Below are positions 26,435-35,194 of a DNA stretch of 64,000 nt, one piece after another; the stretch's first letter is position 1; each line of letters begins with the position of its first letter. Under the pieces are notes generated by a model. It was given only the letters and a program-made list of their open reading frames with translations. It did not search any database and had not been told where the DNA came from. Made by a program: the position numbers and the translations under genes. This stretch comes from Tunicatimonas pelagia (GTDB lineage Bacteria; Bacteroidota; Bacteroidia; Cytophagales; Cyclobacteriaceae). The DNA lies in contig NZ_CP120683.1 in the NCBI RefSeq assembly GCF_030506325.1, positions 992,001 to 1,056,000 of the forward strand. Reading direction: 5' to 3'.

Positions 26435-28672
26435 ATGAAGAACGTAAAGTATTTTCTATTCATAACGCTTCTTACGTTTGGTTCGTCCTACGCTCAAGAA
26501 ACTGGAAATTTTCCCCCTCCTGAGAACCCACCCGTGATTGAAGCTACTCGGGCTGTCGGCAATATTACCGTTGATGGTAAACTCAATGAAGCCGCTTGGC
26601 AAAATGCTTCAGTAATTCAGGATTTCTTTCGGATGGAGCCTCGGCAGGGCGGGGCGTATCGCTACCCCACTCAGGTACGATTACTGTTCGACGAGAAGAA
26701 TCTGTACGTGGGAGCATTCTGCTACGACTCACTAGGGAAAGCCGGGCGGCGGGTGCAGGACCTGCGACGGGACTTTGAGTACGGGGAGAACGATATCTTC
26801 GGTATTCAGCTTGATCCGCAAAATTTAAAGCAGTATGCCGTGTCGTTTCAAACCACTCCCTACGGTAACCAGCGGGACATGCAGAGCTTTAACGATACCA
26901 ACCGGGATGATGACTGGAATGCTTTGTGGTCGGTTCGTACTCACCCCACCGATTCAGGTTACTTCGCCGAGTTTGCGATTCCGTTCAAGTCCATCCGCTA
27001 CGAACGGCCGGCCGAGTCACGTCTGACCGGCGATCCGGCAGTTACCGGTGATTCTGCCACCTGGGGACTGACTTTTTATCGCTTAGCACGTCGCGACTAC
27101 GAGCAGACGGTATTTCCGGCAATTCCTCAGTCTTTTTCACCCTACCGTATGACTTACGCGGCTCAACTGAAAGGATTGGAACTGCCTGAACCCAGTGCCA
27201 ACATCCGAGTAGAGCCCTACGCTTTGTACCAGTACGATGATTTGAAGGAAGGAGATGTCCGTTCCACGGATGGGAACCTAAAAGTAGGCGGTGATGTAAA
27301 GTGGGCGATTAATCCTCGCTCAGTGCTCGACTTAACCTTCAACACCGACTTTGCCCAAGCGGATGTCGATAGAGCTGTGAACAACCTGGAACGCTTTAAC
27401 ATCTTCTTTCCCGAACGGAGGCAGTTTTTTCTGGAAAACTCTGGCATTTGGGCCGGAGCAGGCAATAGGTCGGTCGTGCCCTTTTTCAGTCGCCGGATTG
27501 GCTTGCAGGGTGACTTCAATGCCGAACCCGCCCGGATTAACGGCGGAGCGCGCTATACCATGCGAAACGAAAAACGCGCGATTGCCGGACTGTACATTCA
27601 TCAGGCCGAAACGGAAAACTCTCCAGCAGCCAGCTTCGGGGTGGCGCGCTACCTGCACAACTACGGCTCCGAAAACAACGTGGGGGTTATGCTCACTCAT
27701 CGGCTAGACGAAGCTTCCTCGGAGTTAGGACTGGCGCAGAGTAACAATACCACGTTGACCGTGGATGGGTTTATCCGACCGAAAGATGAGCTGACAATTT
27801 CGTATATGGTATCGGGCTCGCGTGATGACTCCAACGATACGCTGGGAGTGGCCGGTCGCTTTTTCGCCGGTTATAGTACCAATCGATGGTACTTGGGCTG
27901 GCTCACCAACTTTGTGTCGCAGGATTACAATCCCGATATGGGCTTTGTCTTTCAGAAGAACGTGATCCAGCACAACCCGGGCGGCTACTTCATCTGGCGA
28001 CCGAAAGGCCTTCCCTGGATTCGCCGCTTCGATCCCGGACTGTTTGTGAACTACTACCACGATGCTAACAATCCGGGTAACTTTCAGCAGGGAAGCCTCT
28101 ACTTGTTCCCAATCTATATATTCTTTGCCAATAACAGTTTTTTAGAATACGCCATCTATCCGACCTGGCAGAATATCAATTTTGATTTTGCCCCGTTAGG
28201 TATCCGTATTGCCCAGGACAACTATTACTATACTCGGCAGGCAGTTCGCTTCCGTACCGACCAGTCAGCTAAACTTTCGGTTTCAGGTACAATCGAGTGG
28301 GGCGGTTTCTACAACGGGCAGCGAACCAGCGTGGAAGCAGGGCTGCGCTTTGTACCGATCCCCCACGTAGCCCTCACGGCCGACTACGAGTTTAATGATT
28401 TGAAAGAGTTAGGTGAGCAACAGGAAAACCTGCGAACCCATCTTACTACGCTGGGGGCCCGCTTTGCTCTGAATCCCCGACTACAGTTATCCGCCTTTTA
28501 TCAGTACAACACCTTTGACGAGCAGGGTCGCTGGAACATCCGGGGTAGTTGGGAATATCAGCCTCTATCATTTATCTATCTCGTCTTCAACGATACCCGC
28601 ATCGATGGACTGGAGAATCCACTAGAAGAGCAGCAGTTTATCAGCAAAATTACTTTTCTAAAGCAGTTTTGA
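26435..28672 (+). CDS. DUF5916 outer-membrane protein with CBM9-like domain
   Basis: 745 residues from ATG 26435, which starts a proper signal peptide (FLFITLLTFGSSYAQ); the frame is open back to 26351, overlapping permease B2, but that start buries the signal. N-terminal family-9 carbohydrate-binding fold: VDGKLNEAAWQNASVI, RLLFDEKNLYVGAFCYD, ENDIFGIQLDP, FAEFAIPFKSIRY. Then a DUF5916 barrel with NINPERRQFFLEN-like FPERRQFFLENSG and PFFSRRIGL, ending ITFLKQF. Such proteins are large outer-membrane barrels of unknown role. It closes the run begun at 15650; a 3' remnant of a second copy lies at 30418. Confidence 0.85.
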   Translation: MKNVKYFLFITLLTFGSSYAQETGNFPPPENPPVIEATRAVGNITVDGKLNEAAWQNASVIQDFFRMEPRQGGAYRYPTQVRLLFDEKNLYVGAFCYDSLGKAGRRVQDLRRDFEYGENDIFGIQLDPQNLKQYAVSFQTTPYGNQRDMQSFNDTNRDDDWNALWSVRTHPTDSGYFAEFAIPFKSIRYERPAESRLTGDPAVTGDSATWGLTFYRLARRDYEQTVFPAIPQSFSPYRMTYAAQLKGLELPEPSANIRVEPYALYQYDDLKEGDVRSTDGNLKVGGDVKWAINPRSVLDLTFNTDFAQADVDRAVNNLERFNIFFPERRQFFLENSGIWAGAGNRSVVPFFSRRIGLQGDFNAEPARINGGARYTMRNEKRAIAGLYIHQAETENSPAASFGVARYLHNYGSENNVGVMLTHRLDEASSELGLAQSNNTTLTVDGFIRPKDELTISYMVSGSRDDSNDTLGVAGRFFAGYSTNRWYLGWLTNFVSQDYNPDMGFVFQKNVIQHNPGGYFIWRPKGLPWIRRFDPGLFVNYYHDANNPGNFQQGSLYLFPIYIFFANNSFLEYAIYPTWQNINFDFAPLGIRIAQDNYYYTRQAVRFRTDQSAKLSVSGTIEWGGFYNGQRTSVEAGLRFVPIPHVALTADYEFNDLKELGEQQENLRTHLTTLGARFALNPRLQLSAFYQYNTFDEQGRWNIRGSWEYQPLSFIYLVFNDTRIDGLENPLEEQQFISKITFLKQF

Positions 28673-28854
28673 ATTGGTGTACTTGCTACATTTGAGTGGA
28701 CATTGAGGCAAGTCGCCTTAATTTGCCAATAGAAAAGAACCGCGTCTAAGTTGCTTATCAACAAACATAGAAACACAATATCACGTTATGATGCGTGTTG
28801 TATGCATGTATTTGTAGAGAAATACACAGGCATCACTAAAATATATACATACTT

Positions 28855-29289
28855 ATGAGAAATTTTGCCATTTTATCTGCACTGTTTTTATGCTTAGTAT
28901 CTGTGCAGACCTCTTATGCCCAAAAAGCTGACGACATTGTGGGCATTTGGATGCCTAGCGAAGGTACTTCTTATATCCAAATCTATAAAAATGAGGACAA
29001 TCAGAAGTACTACGGTCGTATCGTTTGGCTTAAGGAACCTAATGATGAATCGGGTAAACCCAAAACTGATCCTGAGGGTGAACCAATTCTGAAAATGGTT
29101 AACCTAAAAGATTTTGTCTTTGACGATGACGAGTGGACGGATGGTACAATCTACGACCCTAAGTCGGGCAATCTATACTACTGTAGTATTGAATTGGCTA
29201 AGAAAGATAAACTAGAGGTGCGGGGTTCACTAGATCCCTTCGGGCTGGTAGGCCGTACTGATGTATGGGTACGTATGAAATCTAAATAA
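28855..29289 (+). CDS. DUF2147 exported protein
   Basis: 144 residues: signal peptide ending TSYAQK, then the DUF2147 beta-barrel pattern DDIVGIWMPSEGTSYIQIYKN, YYGRIVWLKEPND, DGTIYDPKSGNLYYCSIEL and DPFGLVGRTDVWVRM. The family adopts a lipocalin-like fold; binding partner unknown. A 182-nt spacer separates it from the DUF5916 gene and the next gene follows by 6 nt. Confidence 0.85.
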   Translation: MRNFAILSALFLCLVSVQTSYAQKADDIVGIWMPSEGTSYIQIYKNEDNQKYYGRIVWLKEPNDESGKPKTDPEGEPILKMVNLKDFVFDDDEWTDGTIYDPKSGNLYYCSIELAKKDKLEVRGSLDPFGLVGRTDVWVRMKSK

Positions 29290-29295
29290 AATACT

Positions 29296-30354
29296 ATGAA
29301 GCCTAGGTATTGGCTATTACTGGCTGCCTCCCTCATGGGCACTACTACGCTACGTGCTCAGGAAGACGATTTTGATTTTAGCACCTTGGTACCGGCCGAA
29401 GAGGTCAAAGCTTTTTGCTCTAATCGAATACTCGGAGGTATACCCCAAAAGCTGGTGTCAATTGGATATGATGTACAAGGTAGCTATGACATGAATGTAG
29501 GTACCAATGGTAATCTTGGTGATGTTAGCTTCTCAGAAACTGATTATCAGGTAAATCGTACTAGTGAGTTTCGCATTGACATACAGTATCCGGTTATTTC
29601 TAAAAATAACATTACGGTGGCACTGCAAGTGAATTACCTACGCACCTTCTACGATATAGAAAATGCGACTGCCAACAATGAACTACCCTTTGCCAATACG
29701 CTAGACGATAACGGGCTTAATAGTACCAGTATTTCTACCGTTGTTTTTAAGCCTTTGAATATGACCAACTTCTTGATATTGCAAGGCGGGGCGACCCTCA
29801 ATGGTGACTACACCTTGGCCGATATGCAGCCTCTCGCGTACACTCGTTGGTTTGGTGCCGCCATATTCGGATGGAAGCCTACCGAGCGTAAGATGTGGGG
29901 TTTAGGTATTTCACGGACTTATTTAGGTGGGGCACTTAACTATTTACCAGTATTTTACTACCAGTACGCTTCAACTGATGGTAAGTGGGGGCTGGATGTG
30001 GTATTACCCTCCCGACTCAACGTAGTATATAATTTTAATAAAAAGACGATCCTATCATTAGGTCATAATTTTCAAGGTAACACCTACCGCCTCAATGCGC
30101 TGGCTGACAACCTTGAAGGAGGAGTAGATCCTGAACTGAGGCGTTCTGAATTAAGGTTTCGGGCTATCCTGGATAGGGCCATTACTCGTACAGTTTGGTT
30201 TTCGGTACAGGCCGGCCTTAGGTACAACTGGGAGTTTAATGTAGACGATGGCGATTTTTTCAGGAGTTTGTTTTCTGACGACCCCTATTTATTCGAGAAT
30301 TCGTTGGGCAATCCAGTATTCGCTCAGTTTAGCATTAGTTGGGTGAGTCCCTAA
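29296..30354 (+). CDS. Outer-membrane beta-barrel protein, DUF6268-like
   Basis: 352 residues with signal peptide (LLAASLMGTTTLRAQ) and a series of alternating strands such as RTSEFRIDIQYPVISKNNITVALQVNYL, KWGLDVVLPSRLNVVYNFN and RTVWFSVQAGLRYNWEF, ending in an outer-membrane style FSISWVSP. The pattern recalls DUF6268. Co-transcribed with the DUF2147 gene and followed by a terminator. No known substrate. Confidence 0.7.
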   Translation: MKPRYWLLLAASLMGTTTLRAQEDDFDFSTLVPAEEVKAFCSNRILGGIPQKLVSIGYDVQGSYDMNVGTNGNLGDVSFSETDYQVNRTSEFRIDIQYPVISKNNITVALQVNYLRTFYDIENATANNELPFANTLDDNGLNSTSISTVVFKPLNMTNFLILQGGATLNGDYTLADMQPLAYTRWFGAAIFGWKPTERKMWGLGISRTYLGGALNYLPVFYYQYASTDGKWGLDVVLPSRLNVVYNFNKKTILSLGHNFQGNTYRLNALADNLEGGVDPELRRSELRFRAILDRAITRTVWFSVQAGLRYNWEFNVDDGDFFRSLFSDDPYLFENSLGNPVFAQFSISWVSP

Positions 30355-30378
30355 TCTAGATTCAGCATAAATTTTAAT

Positions 30379-30407
30379 AGCACCACCCGGCTGGGCAGTG
30401 CTTTTTT
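30379..30407 (+). terminator. Intrinsic terminator after the DUF6268-like gene
   Basis: AGCAC (30379-30383) pairs with GTGCT (30398-30402), with an inner CCC/GGG pairing, followed by a run of six Ts. It lies 25 nt after the stop at 30354. Confidence 0.75.
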
Positions 30408-30417
30408 AGTATGCAGG

Positions 30418-30518
30418 CGTCATCTACCTCGTATTCAATGATACCCGTATCGATGGACTGGAAACCCGCTAGAAGAGTAATGATTCATCAGCAAAATAAC
30501 CTTTCTAAAGCAGCTCTA
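30418..30518 (+). pseudogene. 3' remnant of a second DUF5916 gene
   Basis: This stretch is a degenerate copy of the last ~100 nt of the gene at 26435-28672. It shares GATACCCG.ATCGATGGACTGG, CTAGAAGAG, ATCAGCAAAAT and CTTTCTAAAGCAG with positions about 28574-28670, at roughly three quarters identity by eye, with small indels. In one frame it still reads IYLVFNDTRIDGLE. It abuts the 3' end of the convergent TonB receptor at 30516. Confidence 0.8.
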
Positions 30519-32687
30519 GAGGCTGAGTTTCACCCCGCCGTTCACCACAAAGCCATCTACCGGGGCGTAAATATCTCGGAATGTTGGATCAGTTACCGAA
30601 CCGGTGAAGATGGTGTCAAAACGGGTCTGGCGGGTGTCTAAGAAGTTTTCTAAGTTAAGGAACAGTGAAAACTTAGAGAATACTTTTTCCATCATCAGTC
30701 CGCAAATCCAGTACGATTGCCCAGTGGTCCCGTCGGAAAGAGGTTGGGGACTGAAGTAGTAGGCTTCTAAGCCAATGCGTCCCTTGCCGTGTACCTCGTA
30801 GACTAGTACGTTGTTGAGCCGATGCTGAGCTGTCAGTGGCAAAGGAGTTACTTCATCACCGAAATGTTGTTTTACGTCGGCGAGGGTGTAGCCAATAAAT
30901 AGTTTGAAGTGCTGGTACTGCAATTTGAGATTGGTTTCCATCCCTCGGGACAATACGTAGCCATCGGCGTTGCGAAAAGCGAAAAGCCCCTCTGCGGTGC
31001 GCGTCAGCAGCAATGGATCAGTCAATTGAGTGACGAAGAACAGATGATTGATCGATAAACTCATCTGATCTTGAAATAGGCCGGTTCGGTAGTTTATGTC
31101 CCAGTTTCCTCCGATAGATCGTTCTAGTGCGGTGGATTCCGTAACGATCGGTAGTACTTGCTGGAACTGTTGCTCCTCAGCCTCTTCGGTGAAAATAGAC
31201 GGAGTTTTGTAGCCTAACCCTCCGCCTAGGCGGGAGGTAAGCTGAGGCGATACCTTCAGCAAAGCAGAAATTCGGGGAAGTGCCACCCATCCGTAATCTA
31301 CCACATAATCGCCCCTCAATCCAGCTTCCAGGGTAAACTGCTCTGAAAACAAGTAGGTACTCTGTACAAATCCTCCCACAATGGTCTGATCCTGATCTCG
31401 CTCCGGAACGAAAGACGAGGTTTCCCGGAACCGATCGGTCCACAGATTTAACCCCGCAATCCACTCCAACTTATCGGTGCTAACCTGATAATTTACTTCG
31501 GAAAAAGACGCCAACTGGTATCCGGTAAAGCGGTAGTCCGGAATTTCAATATCGCGATCAAATACATTGAAACTACTTTTGACCACTAACGATTTCTGCT
31601 CGTTGAAACGGTGGGTCAGGGAAAACTGACTGGTCGTTCTTCGGGTATCGTTACGCTCAAAGTAGCGGTTGGAGTTCTCCGAAGGTTCCTCTATGTACTG
31701 CAAGTCGCCACCCAGTCGGTCTTCGGTGCTTAGATTGAGTGCTAGGCTCACTTCCGTCGCTTCACTGGGGTACCAGTAGAGCGTAGGATTCAGCGTATAC
31801 CGCTCAAACTGGGGAATAGCAGTGAGCCCTATATCAGTCGGATCGTAGGCGGCATTACTATTGCGGGAAGCAAACACCGTAAGGCCGTATTTCTTCCACT
31901 TTTTACCGTAAAAACCGCTTAAATCTAAGCCCCCGGCCGAAGTGAGATTAACCATGAAATCGGTCACCCGTTCCTCAGTCGGACGACGGGAGATCAGATT
32001 GACCAAGCCAGCAATGGCTCCGCCCCCGTAGAGCGTAGAAGAACTGCCTTTAATTACCTCTACCTGCTGTAAATCCAACGGGGGAATTTGCATGATGCTC
32101 AGCCCACCGGAGAATCCCGCGTAGAGCGGAAATCCATCGCGGAGTAACTGGGTGTATCTTCCCTCCAATCCCTGAATACGGATGCTGGAGTTAGCCGAAG
32201 TAGCGGACGTTTGCTGGGTTTGGATACCCGTGCTTTCGTTGAGGAGCATCCGGATATCACCGGGTTTCATATTAGCTTTTTCGTCCAGTTCCTCCCCAGC
32301 AATGATTTCCACTCGAGTAGGTACATCCGCGATGGTACGACTGCTGCGGGTAGAGGTTACCGTAATTTCTTCTAACTCTTCTTCATGGGAGTGCAGTTCT
32401 ATCGTGCGGGTTTGACCATCATCTTCGGGAAACTGGAGGGTGATAGATTCATCTTCGTAACCGACAAACCGAAAAACGATTTGCACCGAGCCTTTAGGAA
32501 GGTTATCGAACTGTACTTGGCCATTGACATCGGCTACTTGTCCCTGAGGGTCACCTTTGATTTGAGCGGTGGCTCCCACTAGTGGTTCTTGGCTGTGGTG
32601 ATCTTTCACAATAGCGGTGAATCGATGTTGAGCATATAAGCTTCCGGACAGGCCGATCAGGCAGAGCCCTATTATTATTTTTTTCAT
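30516..32687 (-). CDS. TonB-dependent receptor, heavy-metal type (third copy)
   Basis: 723 residues. Signal peptide ending GSLYAQ, CarboxypepD_reg domain (VKDHHSQEPLVGATAQIKG), His-containing linker ELHSHEEELEEITVTSTRSSR, plug with DVPTRVEIIAGEELDEKANMKPGDIRMLL, GIQTQQTSATSANSSIRIQGL, YTQLLRDGFPLY and STLYGGGAIAGLVNLI, then the barrel. It differs from the two ZnuD-like copies; the plug is of the kind often annotated for copper or cobalamin. A DUF6660-like gene lies upstream on the same strand, and no Zur-type box was found ahead of the pair. Confidence 0.87.
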   Translation of the reverse strand: MKKIIIGLCLIGLSGSLYAQHRFTAIVKDHHSQEPLVGATAQIKGDPQGQVADVNGQVQFDNLPKGSVQIVFRFVGYEDESITLQFPEDDGQTRTIELHSHEEELEEITVTSTRSSRTIADVPTRVEIIAGEELDEKANMKPGDIRMLLNESTGIQTQQTSATSANSSIRIQGLEGRYTQLLRDGFPLYAGFSGGLSIMQIPPLDLQQVEVIKGSSSTLYGGGAIAGLVNLISRRPTEERVTDFMVNLTSAGGLDLSGFYGKKWKKYGLTVFASRNSNAAYDPTDIGLTAIPQFERYTLNPTLYWYPSEATEVSLALNLSTEDRLGGDLQYIEEPSENSNRYFERNDTRRTTSQFSLTHRFNEQKSLVVKSSFNVFDRDIEIPDYRFTGYQLASFSEVNYQVSTDKLEWIAGLNLWTDRFRETSSFVPERDQDQTIVGGFVQSTYLFSEQFTLEAGLRGDYVVDYGWVALPRISALLKVSPQLTSRLGGGLGYKTPSIFTEEAEEQQFQQVLPIVTESTALERSIGGNWDINYRTGLFQDQMSLSINHLFFVTQLTDPLLLTRTAEGLFAFRNADGYVLSRGMETNLKLQYQHFKLFIGYTLADVKQHFGDEVTPLPLTAQHRLNNVLVYEVHGKGRIGLEAYYFSPQPLSDGTTGQSYWICGLMMEKVFSKFSLFLNLENFLDTRQTRFDTIFTGSVTDPTFRDIYAPVDGFVVNGGVKLSL

Positions 32688-32710
32688 GGTATCATCAATA
32701 AAAATGCGTG

Positions 32711-32726
32711 TTCACCCTCGGGTGAA
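32711..32726. promoter_or_regulatory. Palindrome ahead of the third TonB receptor
   Basis: TTCACCC-TC-GGGTGAA, seven-base perfect arms, 24 nt upstream of the receptor start at 32687. It has no T-run in the right orientation for a minus-strand terminator, so an operator or mRNA hairpin near the start codon is more likely. Confidence 0.5.
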
Positions 32727-32880
32727 AAAAAATTACGTGGATAAGGAGAATGTATGAGCACTCCGAATTGATACCTTGCCGATATCTACGAGCGTCAGTA
32801 GTAAGGCAAGCACTATCTTCTAGTCACACCCCAACTAGGATTGGTCGTTAGTGGGGTGGTCAGTGAAGCTAATGAATTAC

Positions 32881-33240
32881 TTATGAGTGCAGGGAAAGTA
32901 AGCTAGGTTGAGGCGGCTGCCACACTGGGGATAACCAAGCCGATGCCCAATAAGGCAATACAAAAAAAGAATTGGCCTGATCGGGAGCTAATAGTGTAGT
33001 CTTTTCAGATGAAACAGTAGACAGGTTTACTACAAAGCCACTGCAATTCCCACAGCGCACAAATGGAGAACAATTTTGATCTCGGGCATCGGAAGGATAA
33101 TCTGTAGAAGCAGGCTCGTGGTGATGACCCGACGTAGTGTCGGCACAGGAGTCAACGATGCAGAGGTCATCTTCCCAGCAGCAGGGGGCGATTGACAAAT
33201 AAAGCACCCAGAGAGAGTATGTGAAGATTAGCATCCGCAT
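32881..33240 (-). CDS. DUF6660-like Cys/His-rich small exported protein
   Basis: 119 residues: hydrophobic start LIFTYSLWVLYLSIAPCC, His cluster SGHHHEPAS, then QNCSPFVRCGNCSGFVV and an ending FVLPYWASAWLSPVWQPPQ. This order (signal, acidic/His stretch, CSPF.xC.C, WQPPQ end) matches DUF6660 of Bacteroidota, small proteins found beside metal TonB receptors. It may be a periplasmic metal binder. Met3 is an alternative start. Confidence 0.75.
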   Translation of the reverse strand: MRMLIFTYSLWVLYLSIAPCCWEDDLCIVDSCADTTSGHHHEPASTDYPSDARDQNCSPFVRCGNCSGFVVNLSTVSSEKTTLLAPDQANSFFVLPYWASAWLSPVWQPPQPSLLSLHS

Positions 33241-33244
33241 CGGG

Positions 33245-33275
33245 CAAAAGTAAAATAGGAAACAGTAGGGTGCAA
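33245..33275 (-). promoter_or_regulatory. Promoter of the DUF6660-like gene and TonB receptor 3
   Basis: On the minus strand TTG (33273-33275) is followed after 20 nt by TACTTTTG (33245-33252), a perfect TAnnTTTG -7 element. The predicted start point falls at or very near ATG 33240, which hints at a leaderless message or use of Met3. No GCAAC-N3-GTTGC box overlaps it. Confidence 0.65.
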
Positions 33276-33393
33276 ATGCTAGGCTGATTTTGTAAGTACC
33301 ACTAAATTTAAGCTAACGCCTTCCCCACTAATAAATTCGCGATAACCCTTGCGGAAAATAGCTTCTTAGAAGCTGAAAGGTAAATCTACCGAA

Positions 33394-33606
33394 TTAGCGA
33401 AAATAACGATACAGTTGCCATCCGGCCACTGCCAGCAGCAACACTGCTGTGCTAACCTCAAGCAGTATAGTGCTATTCATGGCTACGCTGTGAGCACCGA
33501 AAGGTGCTAAAATATAGTGCCCTAGGCTATCCATCCCGAGTAGAGCGTAAGTAATAAGGCAAATCAGTCCAATGAATCGCGCACCTCGATATGAGCGGTA
33601 CTCTAC
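33394..33606 (-). CDS. Small membrane protein, start unclear
   Basis: An open frame of 71 codons ends at TAA 33394-33396. It begins within the stop region of the carbonic-anhydrase gene without an ATG in the usual place. It reads RGARFIGLICLITYALLGMDSL, then GHYILAPFGAHSVAMNS and a second helix ILLEVSTAVLLLAVAGW, ending in basic YRYFR. The residue pattern is that of a real two- or three-helix protein. Either a non-ATG start couples it to the upstream gene or its front end is lost. ATG at Met of GMDSLGHY (33535-33537) is the first Met. Confidence 0.45.
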   Translation of the reverse strand, partial: VEYRSYRGARFIGLICLITYALLGMDSLGHYILAPFGAHSVAMNSTILLEVSTAVLLLAVAGWQLYRYFR

Positions 33607-34316
33607 AGGCTTTTTACCTCAACCACTTCAAAGTTTCGGGCATCGAAGTAATCGTCTAAGCCGTAGTCGGTATTAATGATAATGCCGCCCAACAGCGTTA
33701 CTTTATCTACGTGAAATTCACTTTTACAGTCTTTCAAGTAAGTGTGAATCTTTTGATCGATAATTTCATAAGCGGCTTCGGTAATAGCTTTTTCTGGATT
33801 ATCACTAGCCAGAATTTCTTCTCGGTACGGGAGTAGGCTTTCTTCCAGCTTCATTTGCTGGTAATCTTCTTCTTTCAACACTGGTTTGTAATCGCCGTCT
33901 TGCAATCTACCTAATGCCAGCATAAGGGCACCGCAAGAGTTACCTTTGTGATCTTGACGGGGTCGGTACATCTTACCCAAGTCACCCTCCAATGTGGCAC
34001 CAATATGAGGGCCATAAAAGATGAATGCGCTACCATCGTCCGGAATATGGTGAGCAAAAGCAGTCATACCAGTTTGCCCGGCAAAAGGTAAACCGCCCAA
34101 TCCTCCCATAATAAATGGACCAAATAGCACATTAAAGAACGTGGTAGAGGGCACGTTTATGTCGTCGGAACACAAGGAGGTAGCCATTAACGCTTTAGAA
34201 ACATCAATGTGGTGTTCAAGTTGCATTTTCCCTAAATAGTGGATAGAGGTATCCTTGGCATCCATCGCATTGGGAAAGTAGCCTTTTACAATTTGGTCAA
34301 ATTTTCTTTGTAGCAT
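33603..34316 (-). CDS. LCIB/theta-type carbonic anhydrase family protein
   Basis: 237 residues matching the LCIB_C_CA family (theta carbonic anhydrase): FNVLFGPFIMGGLGGLPFAG, TAFAHHIPDDGSAFIFYGPHIG, GDLGKMYRPRQ and NSCGALMLAL. Candidate zinc ligands are Cys49, His104 and Cys128. In algae LCIB supports CO2 capture; bacterial members have shown carbonic anhydrase activity. It lies downstream of the COG0523/DUF1826 genes on the same strand after a 230-nt gap holding a hairpin. It may replace a more zinc-demanding enzyme under zinc shortage, an inference from context. Confidence 0.8.
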   Translation of the reverse strand: MLQRKFDQIVKGYFPNAMDAKDTSIHYLGKMQLEHHIDVSKALMATSLCSDDINVPSTTFFNVLFGPFIMGGLGGLPFAGQTGMTAFAHHIPDDGSAFIFYGPHIGATLEGDLGKMYRPRQDHKGNSCGALMLALGRLQDGDYKPVLKEEDYQQMKLEESLLPYREEILASDNPEKAITEAAYEIIDQKIHTYLKDCKSEFHVDKVTLLGGIIINTDYGLDDYFDARNFEVVEVKSL

Positions 34317-34341
34317 AAGTTAGTATGATTAGAGGAGTAAA

Positions 34342-34402
34342 GACTTGCGAAGTTTTAAGACTCTTATTATCGCAGGGTAATCTGTTCTAAACTTCGTAAG
34401 TC
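34342..34402. repeat. Long inverted repeat between DUF1826 and carbonic anhydrase genes
   Basis: GACTTGCGAAGTTT (34342-34355) pairs with AAACTTCGTAAGTC (34389-34402), 14 bp with one G-T wobble and a 33-nt loop. It looks like a REP-type intergenic palindrome. It could end or attenuate the upstream transcript. Confidence 0.7.
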
Positions 34403-34546
34403 TCGTCAAACTATCCAAAAAACTAGCAACCAAAATAAATTGAGATCGAGCTGATTCTAAGCATAAATTGACCAATTATCCTTAAAAGAATTGCCGGAAG
34501 CTATTACCGATTCTTCTAATTCACCCATCAGATAACGTCTGGGTTA

Positions 34547-35194
34547 TCAGTCCAATCTAAAAATTGATCGTTTCAAACCCTGCTCCTTGATTGGAGGCGA
34601 ACGGTGCACAATTCCGTAGTTGGTCTGATTACCCTTCATAATTCCTACATGAAACGAACCCATGTTCTGAATGTTGTAGGGGTCTTTCGCAATTTGCTCA
34701 TTGGTGGTTTGTAAAGCTTTGCGATTGACTTGATGGTTGGGGAGCCACTGCGTACCGGGGCCATCGTACGTGCAGATGAGCCGTATCGGGTAGAGATCCA
34801 CATGAAATTTACGGCAAGCATCATTTTCTACGGTCTGTAGCAGCAATTGGGTTTGAGAGCGATGGGTCAATTTCATGAAAAGATCAGTTAGCATGACCAT
34901 GTCCTCGATAAGCCGAAAAGCACCTTCACTGTGAAGGGAAATATAATCGGACAGAGCCTCGCTAAGCTGCTCCCTAACCTGCCCCTGGTTAGCAGCTAGG
35001 CTGACCGGATGAAAGGGTGATAGATAGACTAACTGAATGAATGAGGCGATAGAGTGTTCCACTGTTCTCGGGCAAACCACCAGCTTGACATCAGGCTTTT
35101 AAATCTGCCGAAAAGCCTCTTCTAGATTCTCACAGATTACATGCTTGAGTGCGGATGCTTCCAGGGTGGGGAGCATGAGGTCAGGCTTAGGCAT
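34547..35194 (-). pseudogene. DUF1826 gene interrupted by an in-frame TAA
   Basis: DUF1826 proteins lie next to COG0523 GTPases in zinc loci. Here the natural start is ATG 35194, which overlaps the stop of the COG0523 gene. The frame reads MPKPDLMLPTLEASALKHVI and continues to AFRQI, then TAA (35099-35101), then KPDVKLVVCPRTVEHS and the rest of the domain. Family blocks after the stop are TYDGPGTQWLPNHQVNRKAL and MGSFHVGIMKGN with IVHRSPP. Without readthrough only a 30-residue peptide or a product restarted at GTG 35080 could be made. The restarted 177-residue form would keep most of the domain, so partial function is possible. Confidence 0.82.
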
